NCBI RefSeq assembly: GCF_000971255.1
Contig: NZ_BBMC01000002.1
Coordinates: 620,001-684,000 of the forward strand
Source: Demequina rhizosphaerae
GTDB lineage: Bacteria; Actinomycetota; Actinomycetes; Actinomycetales; Demequinaceae
Direction: 5' to 3'
Length of the DNA: 64,000 nucleotides
Part shown: positions 51,063 to 58,852 of the stretch, piece by piece
Numbering within the stretch: position 1 is the stretch's first letter
How the letters are laid out: each line of letters opens with the position of its first letter
The notes under the pieces: model-generated
Seen by the model: the letters and a program-made list of their open reading frames with translations, nothing else
What the model was told of the DNA's origin: nothing
Database searches by the model: none
Position numbers and translations under genes: made by a program

Positions 51063-51626
51063 TCAGCCCTGCGCGAGGATCGAGTAAATCCTACGTCGTG
51101 CCTCGTCCAGGACCTCGACGACCTTGTCCTGCTCCTCCTTGGTGCCCGTGCGGGCAGCCTGCGCGGCGGCCTGCGCGAGCTCGAAGCCGGACTTCGACAA
51201 CGGGCCCAGCTTGGAGCTGTCCCACAGCGGCTGCGTCTCCCACGGCGCATCCTTCGCGGCCGCGGCGGCCTCGTCGCGGCCGGCCTCCGTGAGCGTGTAG
51301 ATCTTGCGGTCCTGCTGCATCTCCGCCGCGACCAGGCCCTCGTCCGCGAGGAGCTGGAGCGTCGGGTACACGGAGCCCGCGCTGGGCTTCCACCGTCCGC
51401 CCGTGCGCTCCTCGATCTCGCGGATGATCTGGTAGCCGTGCATGTCACCCTCGTGCAGCAGCGCGAGGATGGCCGCGCGCACGTCGCCGCGGCCCATGCG
51501 GGTCCCCACGCGCTTGTCGAAGCTGCTCTTGATCTGGTCCATCGCGTCCCACATCGCGTCCATCGCGTCCGAGGGGCTGGGCGGGGTGAAGCTCCCGCGG
51601 TTCCCGGGGCGTGCCGTGCCGGTCAT
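51063..51626 (-). CDS. PadR family transcriptional regulator
   Basis: 187 aa. After a 45-residue Ser/Pro-rich lead (with AMDAMWDAMDQIKSSFDKR), the winged helix reads RAAILALLHEGDMHGYQIIREIEERTGGRWKPSAGSVYPTLQLLADEGLV, the PadR signature. The C-terminal helix (EEQDKVVEVLDEARRRIYSIL) would dimerise. AAGGAGG lies six bases before the ATG at 51626. An inverted repeat 32 bp upstream (51658-51683) is its likely operator, so it probably regulates itself and the UbiB-like gene that follows. Confidence 0.9.
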   Translation of the reverse strand: MTGTARPGNRGSFTPPSPSDAMDAMWDAMDQIKSSFDKRVGTRMGRGDVRAAILALLHEGDMHGYQIIREIEERTGGRWKPSAGSVYPTLQLLADEGLVAAEMQQDRKIYTLTEAGRDEAAAAAKDAPWETQPLWDSSKLGPLSKSGFELAQAAAQAARTGTKEEQDKVVEVLDEARRRIYSILAQG

Positions 51627-51657
51627 GGTGGCCTCCTTGCCGTCCGGCGGGATCGCC

Positions 51658-51683
51658 GAACGATAGCGAGCGATACATCGTTC
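51658..51683. promoter_or_regulatory. Inverted repeat upstream of the PadR gene
   Basis: GAACGAT-N12-ATCGTTC, perfect 7-bp arms 12 bases apart, in a less GC-rich stretch. Position and symmetry suit an autoregulatory PadR operator. Confidence 0.6.
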
Positions 51684-51982
51684 AGTGTCGCTCGCGGGGG
51701 GACGATGCGCAAGGGGTTCGGGGCAGAAGGGCGCCCGAGCAGCCCGCACGTGGCGGTCGTAGGCTGGAACCTAAAGTCCCGCGCGAGGCGCGTCCGTCCC
51801 GTCCGGGCCCGCGCGACGGCGTGGAAGCCGCCGCCCCGTCCGGCGCCGCGACCGGTTCCCCGGCCACCCCGCATCGTCCCGGCTCGCGACGATGCGCGAC
51901 ATCGACAGCCCCCGAGCGCGTCCGCCGCGCCTGTGCGCCGCGGCCCGGGCGGCTGCCTCACCTCTCGGTGAAGGAGAGCGAC

Positions 51983-52690
51983 ATGGCCCTCAGCAAGCAG
52001 CGCACCTCGGACTTCGCGTGGGTGCAGTTCCTCAAGTGGGCGGAGGCGAACCACTACACGCTGCTCGAGTGCAAGCCGTACAACAGCGTGCACTCGGTGC
52101 ATGCGCCGAGATCCGCGCACTACGACGTCTGCCACCACGACGGCACGACGTACTCGATGGGGGTCGACGTCAACTGGCCCGCCGGCGGCTCCGAGGAGCG
52201 GAAGATGCTCACCCGAGCGGTCCCCGTGGCGCAGAGCCTCGGCGTCGCGGTGACCTTCGCGCTCAAGGGAACCGCCGGCACCGCGGCGAACCACCAGACC
52301 CACCTCCATGCGGACCCCTTCTCGTACTCCAACCTGGGCGAGGGCAACTTCGAGCAGCCGACCGGCGACCCGACGGCCTGCCGCATGCAGGCCGCCCTGA
52401 AGTTCGAGCCGCGGCAGCGCGACAACCTCTTCGGGCCGCTGTCGCGCAAGCGCGGCTCGGCGGTGCGGATGGCGTCCCGCATGCACGGCGGCAAGCATCC
52501 CCACGGCATCGCGTTCACCCAGCGGGTCATCGGGGCGAAGCCGACGGGCGAGTGGGACGCGCAGTCGATGACCAAGCACGACCGGGCCGTCGCACGGATC
52601 CAACGGGTGCTGGGCCTCAGGCAGACGGGCGTCTGGGACGAGGCGACCGAGGACCGATGGCAGGCGTTCCTCAGGAAGCACGGGAGGTAG
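51983..52690 (+). CDS. Possible M15-like cell-wall peptidase with repeated C-terminal segments
   Basis: 235 aa, no signal peptide. The first 120 residues contain YSMGVDVNW and HQTHLHADPF; a G-x-D followed later by H-x-H resembles the zinc site of M15/VanY-type D,D- or L,D-peptidases. The second half has two similar segments, GIAFTQRVIGAKPTGEWDAQS and RIQRVLGLRQTGVWDEAT, which look like peptidoglycan-binding helices (QR.LG...TG.WD..T). Together this suggests a wall hydrolase, perhaps an endolysin-like or exported-by-other-means protein. AAGGAG lies seven bases before the ATG. No phage genes are near. The family assignment is tentative. Confidence 0.6.
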   Translation: MALSKQRTSDFAWVQFLKWAEANHYTLLECKPYNSVHSVHAPRSAHYDVCHHDGTTYSMGVDVNWPAGGSEERKMLTRAVPVAQSLGVAVTFALKGTAGTAANHQTHLHADPFSYSNLGEGNFEQPTGDPTACRMQAALKFEPRQRDNLFGPLSRKRGSAVRMASRMHGGKHPHGIAFTQRVIGAKPTGEWDAQSMTKHDRAVARIQRVLGLRQTGVWDEATEDRWQAFLRKHGR

Positions 52691-52705
52691 TCGGCGGCGC
52701 GCCGG

Positions 52706-54175
52706 TCAGGCGTGGACGGAGGACGCGACCAGCACCGCGGTCGCGATCACGACCGCGACGAAGAGCACCGACTCCCACCGGACGGCGGATCGGAGGTGCT
52801 CGTCCTCGGGCTCATCGCTCTCCGCGGCGTCCGTCCGGGCGGCGAGCCGCGGCACGATGCGGAAGTGGGTGTAGGCGCCGATCGCGGCCACCACGGCAAC
52901 GAGCCCGACCTTGACCAGCAGCACGATGCCCCACGTCGAGGTCCACAGGTCGGAGAGCTCCTCGAGGATCTCCCAGGCGAGCACGACGCCCGCGATTCCG
53001 ACCACGACGAACGAGGCGGCGGCGACCACGCCGAAGCGCGACGCCATCGGTCCCGCGGCGAGCGCGCGGCCCTCGCGGGCGCGCCGGCGCAGCACCGCGA
53101 CGAGGGCGACCACGCCGCCCACCCACATGGCGGCCGCGACGAGGTGCGCGATGTCGGCGGTCAGCACGAGCCAGCGCGGCTCGGCGGTGTTGCTGTGGCC
53201 GCCGAGCACGTGGCCCGCTCCGGCGACGAGCACGCCGGCGACCGCGAGCCACGAGCCCGCGACGGTGCGGCGCGCACCGACGAGCAGGAGCAGCGCGCCG
53301 GCGGCCTGGAGTCCGAGCACCCACGCGAAGGTGCCCGTCAGCGCGTCCTGGAGCGCCTCGGCCTGCAGCCCGTCGGCGAACGACCCGCCCGCGATGAGGG
53401 CGGACCGCCCGACCACGCGCAGCGCGAGGCCGCCGAGCAGCAGGGCCCCGCACCACCGCACGCCCGCGAGCAGGCGGGGCACGTCGTCGGCGTCCCGGCC
53501 GCGCATCGCGAAGCCGGCGAAGGCGAGCACGCCACCGGCCACGAGCAGCGACCACAGCGCGATCGCTGCGCCGCCCCGGGCGACGATGCGCGCGGCGAGG
53601 TCGCTCTCGTCGCCGCCGGCGGCCTCCGGATCCATGTCCATCGTCGCCGCGGGTGACGGCGTCGCGGACGGCTGCGCGGTGGTCGACGCGGACGGGCTGG
53701 GCTCGCTGCTCGGGGATGCCGAGGCGGTGGCGGTCGCGGTCGGCGCGGGCGTCGCGCCCTCGACGTCGAAGCCGAACTCGCCGTCGAGCGGGTGCCCGTC
53801 CTCCGCGGCGACCGTCCACGCGACCGTGTAGCTGCCGTCGCCCAGCGGCTCGGCGGGCGTCGCCACGATCACGATGCCGTCGTCGGTCTGCTCGACCGCC
53901 GCGTCGACCGGCCCGTCCGGCCCGGTGATCTCCACGGCCTCGCCCAGGGGCGTGACCGGGAGCGTGAAGGTGAGCACGACCTCCTCGACGGCCTGCTCGA
54001 CGGTCGTGCCGTCGGCGGGATCGGAGTGGTCGAGATCCGTGTGCGCCCACGCCGCTCGGCCGTCGACGAGGGCGAACGCGAGCGCGAGGGCGGCGACGAG
54101 CGCCCATCGGACGGCGACGGCAGCCGTGGTCGCGGTCGATCGGCTCGGGGCGGGGACTCTCCGACGGTCGGACAT
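52706..54175 (-). CDS. CopC-CopD fusion copper-resistance/import protein
   Basis: 489 aa. Signal peptide (cleaved before AHTDLDHS, near residue 45) leaves the CopC beta-barrel with its N-terminal His (H-T-D-L-D-H) and the late DGHPLDGEF segment that together bind copper. A Ser/Thr/Pro-rich and Met-containing linker (about 145-190, with MDMDPE) precedes the CopD part (about 200-489) with eight helices including HVLGGHSNTAEPRWL and TADIAHLVAAAMWVGGVVAL, which has the conserved His/Trp. It handles copper at the outer face of the membrane. Fused forms are common in actinobacteria. The ATG is at 54175; no other copper gene is adjacent. Confidence 0.9.
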   Translation of the reverse strand: MSDRRRVPAPSRSTATTAAVAVRWALVAALALAFALVDGRAAWAHTDLDHSDPADGTTVEQAVEEVVLTFTLPVTPLGEAVEITGPDGPVDAAVEQTDDGIVIVATPAEPLGDGSYTVAWTVAAEDGHPLDGEFGFDVEGATPAPTATATASASPSSEPSPSASTTAQPSATPSPAATMDMDPEAAGGDESDLAARIVARGGAAIALWSLLVAGGVLAFAGFAMRGRDADDVPRLLAGVRWCGALLLGGLALRVVGRSALIAGGSFADGLQAEALQDALTGTFAWVLGLQAAGALLLLVGARRTVAGSWLAVAGVLVAGAGHVLGGHSNTAEPRWLVLTADIAHLVAAAMWVGGVVALVAVLRRRAREGRALAAGPMASRFGVVAAASFVVVGIAGVVLAWEILEELSDLWTSTWGIVLLVKVGLVAVVAAIGAYTHFRIVPRLAARTDAAESDEPEDEHLRSAVRWESVLFVAVVIATAVLVASSVHA

Positions 54176-54196
54176 TGCCGCCCACCATAGGCATGC

Positions 54197-54216
54197 CCCT
54201 CGCGATCACGCGAGGG
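54197..54216 (-). terminator. Terminator hairpin of the Trypco1-CHAT operon
   Basis: CCCTCGCG-ATCA-CGCGAGGG, a perfect 8-bp stem with a 4-base loop, 65 bp after the stop of the leftward CHAT gene and just upstream of the CopC-CopD start. Confidence 0.65.
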
Positions 54217-54280
54217 TGGGGACCGCCCACCACGCCGGCCGCCGGTGGCGGCCGAGGGCCTCCCGACTCGGGCTCGGCGG

Positions 54281-56332
54281 CTACGGGGCTCCCGCGAAAT
54301 CCCCCGATCCTGCGTCCATCTCCCGCCGCAGGAGGCGCGCGGCGACGATGCACGCGGCAGCCCACGTCGCGGGTGCGCAGATCCAGATCCAGTTGAGCAG
54401 CTCGTAGGTGTACCCCGACGCGACCGCCCCGAGGGCCACGATGACCTCGATCGCGCCGGCCACCATGAGCAGGTAGGCGGGGACCACGATGCTTCCCGGG
54501 CGCGCTGCCTCCTCGCCGCGCGGCAGCCAGCGGAGGGCGGTGCCCGCGGCGATGTCGAGCAGGCCGAGGACGGCGATCAGCCACGAAAGGATCAAGGTGT
54601 CGAACACGCCGTACGGGTCCGTGCCGGAGATCCCCAGGAGGGTCAGGCCGAGCAGGCCCCGCGCCAGCAGCATCACGACGAGCACGCCGAGCGCGACCCG
54701 CCGCTTCTGCGAGCGAGCGACGAGATGCGCGGCCAGGGCGGCTATTCCCGCGGCCCCGAGAACCTCGTGGATCCCCAGCCATCCGATCCCCGCCTCGACG
54801 TCCGCGATGCGCGTGTCGAGGAGCCGCACCGCGGAGAGCAGCGCGACCGTCGCCGCCGCCCAGAGTCCCGCCGCGATCCAGGCGTAGGTCACCGGCTGTC
54901 GCAGACCTCCGAGCCTGCCTCCCGGATGGGTCGGGCGAGCGGACGCGGGCGCTGCTCGGTCGCCGCCCGATGTCGGGTGAAGCAGGGCACGGTAGGGATC
55001 GGCCTGGTCGGCGGGCGCGGCGGCGGGTTCAGCGATCGCGGCCGGCTCGGCTCGGAGCGACGGCTCCGGTTCCGGTGCGGGAACAGGCTCGGGCTCCGGT
55101 TCGGGTTCGGGTTCGGGCGTGGCCTCAGGTTCCGGTTCGAGTTCAGGTTCGGCAGCGGGGACGGGCGCAGGCTCGGCTTCCTGCACCGGCACCTCGCTCG
55201 TCTCCGGCTCGCGCGGCGCAGGTGCCCCGACCACGTCGAAGAGCCGCGCGTCACCTGATCGCAGGAACAGGACCGGGGTCGCGAACTCGACCTCCTTCAT
55301 CGCGCCGACGATCGCGCGTCGCGCGGGGGCGATCGCCGCGTCGATCGGCAGGCCGCGCGCGAGGCCGTCGTAGAGGCTGTCGCTGAACGCGATCGCCGCC
55401 TCGTCCGTGATCTCGAACTGCATCGCCACAACCGCGGGGATGTCGAACTGGACGAGGCTCGTGGCGACGCCCGAGAACGGGTCGATCCTCGAGGTGCGCG
55501 CGCCTTCGCACGCGTTGAGCACCACGAGCCTCAGGCTCATCTCATCCTGGAGCATCGCGCCGAACTGCCGCCCCGACACGTCCTGCGCGCGGCCCTGCGG
55601 GGTCTCGAGGACGAGCACCCCGGACTCGGTCGCCTCGTCGTACGCGCCGTGACCGACGTAGTGGACGATGTGGATGTCGTCGTCCTCGGAGATGCGGCGG
55701 CCGATCTCCGCGAGCGTGGCACGCTCGAGCCAGACGAGCTCGACGAGCCCCTCCCCGATAAGGCCGCCGAGCGCCTTCTCGAGGTTCAGCCGCTCCGTCT
55801 CCACGTCGAGCTCGGGGTAGCCGACCGGGCTGCTGACGATGCCGAGGACCCGGAGCGGCGGCTTCACGACGTGCGGCCGGGTCGCCGTGTCGAGGTCGAG
55901 GGCGCGCACCACGGGGGTCTGCACCGACTGCGCGATGAAGCGCGGCTGCTTGTACAGGAACTCCCACGGGAGGCGCATCAGCTCGGGCGCGCCCGACAGC
56001 CGCAGCGTGATCCGGAGCCCGCGCGACTCCGCCGATGCGTGTGCGCGCGCCGCGTAGTAGGCGGTGCCGACGTCGTCTCGGATCAGCGCGTCGAACAGCG
56101 ACGCCCCGAACCGTTCGACGGTGGCGAGCCGGTCATCGGCGCCTGAGCGTCGGCGCCGCGAGAGCCCCACGCGTTGGACGAGCCTGTCGAGGTCGTCGTC
56201 CGCCACCGGCGACACGAAGGTGCCGCGCGCGATCTGCCCCGCCGATGCCCGTGCCACCACGCGATACGAGTCCGCCGAGTCGCGATCGATCCGCAGCTCG
56301 AAGTCGTCGTAGCGCTGGTCCGCCACCGCCAT
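54281..56332 (-). CDS. CHAT-domain (caspase-like) protease with Pro/Glu linker and six-helix membrane domain
   Basis: 683 aa. Residues 1-110 form a front domain (ELRIDRDSADSYRVVARAS). The CHAT peptidase (about 105-350) has LRLPWEFLY-type text at 121-127, the catalytic His228 in YVGHGAYDE and Cys275 in LNACEGAR, both intact. Residues about 365-455 are a P-E repeat linker, then six hydrophobic helices (488-683) ending inside. ATG at 56332 shares one base with the stop of the small upstream gene (TGATG), so the two are coupled. CHAT proteases act as effectors in prokaryotic conflict systems; here the protease would be tethered to the membrane. Targets unknown. A pore-like or sensing role for the helices is inference. 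Confidence 0.85.
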   Translation of the reverse strand: MAVADQRYDDFELRIDRDSADSYRVVARASAGQIARGTFVSPVADDDLDRLVQRVGLSRRRRSGADDRLATVERFGASLFDALIRDDVGTAYYAARAHASAESRGLRITLRLSGAPELMRLPWEFLYKQPRFIAQSVQTPVVRALDLDTATRPHVVKPPLRVLGIVSSPVGYPELDVETERLNLEKALGGLIGEGLVELVWLERATLAEIGRRISEDDDIHIVHYVGHGAYDEATESGVLVLETPQGRAQDVSGRQFGAMLQDEMSLRLVVLNACEGARTSRIDPFSGVATSLVQFDIPAVVAMQFEITDEAAIAFSDSLYDGLARGLPIDAAIAPARRAIVGAMKEVEFATPVLFLRSGDARLFDVVGAPAPREPETSEVPVQEAEPAPVPAAEPELEPEPEATPEPEPEPEPEPVPAPEPEPSLRAEPAAIAEPAAAPADQADPYRALLHPTSGGDRAAPASARPTHPGGRLGGLRQPVTYAWIAAGLWAAATVALLSAVRLLDTRIADVEAGIGWLGIHEVLGAAGIAALAAHLVARSQKRRVALGVLVVMLLARGLLGLTLLGISGTDPYGVFDTLILSWLIAVLGLLDIAAGTALRWLPRGEEAARPGSIVVPAYLLMVAGAIEVIVALGAVASGYTYELLNWIWICAPATWAAACIVAARLLRREMDAGSGDFAGAP

Positions 56333-56661
56333 CACTCCACCTTCGGGCCGCCCCACCTCAGCTGGACCCTGAAGTTCGCCTCGCCGCTCGCGCGCGCGAT
56401 CACAAGATTGGAGTCCGCGGCGATCGTGACGGCGAACTCGACCTCGATCTGCTCGGGGCGCCCGGCCGACTCGCGGATGCCGGCGACGATCCCCTTGACG
56501 ACGGGACCGATCCTCGCGACGACATCCTCGAGGCTCTCGGTCGCCTCGACGACCGCAGCGCCCGGCCTGCCGCTACGCATGACGGGGCCGGTCGAGGCGT
56601 CGGTCGCCTCGACGAGGACCGCGGAACCGTCCTCGGACGTGAACGCGAGCAGGGTCGACAT
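56332..56661 (-). CDS. Trypco1 (CU044_2847) domain protein
   Basis: 109 aa, single domain. The pattern EATESLEDVVARIGPVVKGIVAGI followed by IEVEFAVTIAADSNLVIARASGEANFRVQLRW is that of the trypsin-co-occurring domain 1 family, small proteins encoded beside trypsin-like or CHAT proteases in predicted conflict systems, where they are thought to regulate or sense for the effector. ATG at 56661 has AAGGGGGAG five bases upstream; an in-frame start 18 bases earlier is less likely. The stop overlaps the CHAT gene start. A partner of the CHAT protease is the simplest role; the molecular function is not known. Confidence 0.85.
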   Translation of the reverse strand: MSTLLAFTSEDGSAVLVEATDASTGPVMRSGRPGAAVVEATESLEDVVARIGPVVKGIVAGIRESAGRPEQIEVEFAVTIAADSNLVIARASGEANFRVQLRWGGPKVE

Positions 56662-56864
56662 GCCGCTCCCCCTTGGCACCTCTCACCATCATGCGACCAA
56701 GTCACGCGGGACGCCAGAGCCGCGGGCGACACCGCTCCGCTCCAGAGTCCGCGACAACCGGCAGGCATGACCGCCTCGCGCCATTCGACGAGGCGCCGCA
56801 CGAACTCGCGGACACGAGCAGCGGCGCGTGGGCCCGTCGGCGGCGGCGGTCGAGCGACACGCGC

Positions 56865-56910
56865 CGATCCGGCGGAGGGCACCCCCCGAGGGGCACCCTC
56901 CGCCGGATCG
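56865..56910 (-). terminator. Strong terminator hairpin after the DUF4386 gene
   Basis: CGATCCGGCGGAGGG and CCCTCCGCCGGATCG form a perfect 15-bp stem with a 16-base loop, 15 bp after the stop of the leftward gene at 56925. The 263-bp gap 56662-56924 otherwise holds only the promoter region of the Trypco1 gene. Confidence 0.75.
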
Positions 56911-56924
56911 AGGTATCGGCGCGC

Positions 56925-57701
56925 TCAGACCTGCGCGCGATCGGCGCGGGCCGCGGCGGCCCGCCACGCGTCCTGGTCGACCCCCTTGATCAGGAGCCAG
57001 AGCGCGAAGACCAGCTCGCCCGGGATCGCGAGCACGATCACCACGAGCTCCCACGCGTCGGCCAGGCCAGGAGCGAGGAAGGTCCCGAAGCTCTGCAGCA
57101 GGTAGCCCGCTCCCGCGAGCGCCAGCAGGATGCCGGCGACGCGGGGCAGGAAGCCGGAGCGGGCCACCAGCCAGCCGGTGAGCAGCAGCGACAGCGCGAA
57201 GAAGAAGCCCCAGATCAGCACGATCCCGTCGTTCGCCTCCTGGAAGTACAGCGCGAGAGCGTCGCGCTCGCCGGCGTCGAAGGCGTCCAGCGCGCCGCCG
57301 TCGCCGAGCGCGACGAGCGTGAGGACGCTCGTGACGAGGCATCCGGCGGCCATCACCACCGCCTCGGCGACGCGGGCGAGCGCCCCGGCCAGCGACACCG
57401 ACCGGCTCACCGGGCGCAGCAGCGTGTACAGGACGGCCGCGAGCGCGATCTCGATGAGCACGATCGTCGCCTCACCTGCCAGGCCCCACCGGAACAGCGT
57501 CTCCTGGGCGCGGACGTTGGCGGCCGTGAGGGCGGCGTCGCCGGGCACCACCAGGGTCGAGCGCACGGACGTCGCGAGCGGGTAGATCACGAAGATCGCG
57601 AGGTAGAGGACGCCGGCGACCCGGGTGAGACGGCGCAGCCGGCGGTGAGGCGTGGAGGCCGGGGCGACCTCGGCGGACGGGGTGGTGGTGGCGGTTGACA
57701 T
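56925..57701 (-). CDS. DUF4386 family membrane protein
   Basis: 258 aa with six to seven helices. The N-terminal RLTRVAGVLYLAIFVIYPLATSVRSTLVVPGDAALTAANVRAQETLFRWGL is the DUF4386 signature. Further helices are ALARVAEAVVMAAGCLVTSVLTLV, WGFFFALSLLLTGWLVAR and ELVVIVLAIPGELVFALWLLIKG. Function unknown. It lies 36 bp after the alcohol dehydrogenase gene and is probably in one unit with it, controlled by the divergent AraC-type regulator. ATG at 57701. Confidence 0.88.
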   Translation of the reverse strand: MSTATTTPSAEVAPASTPHRRLRRLTRVAGVLYLAIFVIYPLATSVRSTLVVPGDAALTAANVRAQETLFRWGLAGEATIVLIEIALAAVLYTLLRPVSRSVSLAGALARVAEAVVMAAGCLVTSVLTLVALGDGGALDAFDAGERDALALYFQEANDGIVLIWGFFFALSLLLTGWLVARSGFLPRVAGILLALAGAGYLLQSFGTFLAPGLADAWELVVIVLAIPGELVFALWLLIKGVDQDAWRAAAARADRAQV

Positions 57702-57737
57702 GGCTGCTCCTCCGGGGGTGAGCGGGTGGGTGGGGTG

Positions 57738-58721
57738 TCAGGGGACGAGGACGACCTTGCCGCGGGCCTTCCCGCGGTGGACGAAGTCGACGGCGTCGGC
57801 GGCGTCGCGCAGGGCGTACGCGGCCTCGACGGACGGGTGCACGCGGCCGTCGACCGCGTGAGACAGCACGGTCGCGAGGTCCTCGCGCCGGGGCGTGGCG
57901 AACAGCGGGCGCAGCCGCTGCGGGCCGAACGGCGACAGGAGCCCGGCCGCGACGAAGCGACGCATGCCGGTGAGCGTGCGCGCCTTGCCTCCGCCGACGA
58001 CGACGTAGGCGCCGCCGCGCCTCGCCAGGCGGCGGGCGCGGGTGAGCGGGAGCTGACCGGCGAGGTCGACGACGAGGTCGTAGCCGCGGAGCGCGGCGAC
58101 GTCCTCGACGGTGTAGTCGACGACGCGGTCGGCGCCGAGCGACCGGACCAGGTCCACGTTGCGGGTCGAGCAGACGCCGGTGACCTCGGCGCCGCACGCG
58201 GCGGCGAGCTGCACCGCGAACGACCCGACGCCGCCGGAGGCGCCCAGGACGAGCACGCGGTGCGCCGTCCCGATGCCGCCCCTCTCCAGCGCCTGGAGCG
58301 CGGTGACCGCGGCGGTGGGAAGCGCGGCGGCCTCCTCGAAGGTGAGGCCCTCGGGCTTGGCGAGCAGGGACGATGCGGAGGCGAGCGCATGGTCGGCGAA
58401 GGCGCCGACGGCCCAGCCCACCACATCGTCCCCGGGCCTCCACGCGGTCACGGAGGCGCCGACGGCGACGACGGTGCCCGCCACGTCGGTGCCCGGGACG
58501 GGGCGCTTGGGGCGGGTGACGCCGTAGGACAGGCGGGCCGCGTAGGGCAGGCCCGCGATGGCGAGGCCGTCGCCGCGGTTGATGCCGGCGGCGCGGACGC
58601 GGACGACGACCTGGTCGTCGGCCGGCGCGGGGATGTCGACCGTGAGGTGCCGGAGCTCGGTGGGCGAGCCGTAGCGGTCGAGCTGGACGGTGCGGGTGGT
58701 GGTGGGTGCTGTGGTGTTCAT
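57738..58721 (-). CDS. NAD(P)-dependent zinc-free alcohol dehydrogenase/quinone reductase (MDR family)
   Basis: 327 aa. The GroES-like half has VRVRAAGINRGDGLAI and PVPGTDVAGTVVAVG; the Rossmann half has HRVLVLGASGGVGSFAVQLA, the GxGxxG-type nucleotide loop near residue 150. Zinc-ligand cysteines of classical alcohol dehydrogenases are absent, so it belongs with the quinone oxidoreductase/enoyl reductase-like branch. It ends HRGKARGKVVLVP, the usual C-terminus. ATG at 58721. The gene diverges from the AraC regulator at 58853 and is followed by the DUF4386 gene. Substrate unknown. Confidence 0.9.
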   Translation of the reverse strand: MNTTAPTTTRTVQLDRYGSPTELRHLTVDIPAPADDQVVVRVRAAGINRGDGLAIAGLPYAARLSYGVTRPKRPVPGTDVAGTVVAVGASVTAWRPGDDVVGWAVGAFADHALASASSLLAKPEGLTFEEAAALPTAAVTALQALERGGIGTAHRVLVLGASGGVGSFAVQLAAACGAEVTGVCSTRNVDLVRSLGADRVVDYTVEDVAALRGYDLVVDLAGQLPLTRARRLARRGGAYVVVGGGKARTLTGMRRFVAAGLLSPFGPQRLRPLFATPRREDLATVLSHAVDGRVHPSVEAAYALRDAADAVDFVHRGKARGKVVLVP

Positions 58722-58852
58722 GCTGCTCACGCTAGGAAGCGGCATGAGGCCTGGTCTTGGCATCCACGGCCGTTCCGTTGACCGTTGCGGCCACCCCCGC
58801 ACTACGGTGGATCAACCCGCACCCCACGATCCCGGACGGGAGGATGCGCATC

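Noticed and set aside
51983-52690. Prophage remnant around the peptidase-like gene
   Set aside because: No integrase, terminase, structural gene or attachment repeat is near; flanking genes are ordinary chromosomal genes.
55080-55190. Short-period repeats (GGTTCGGGTTC-type) looking like a repeat array
   Set aside because: They are codon-level repeats of the Pro-Glu linker inside the CHAT gene, with no spacers of constant length, so not CRISPR or a satellite.
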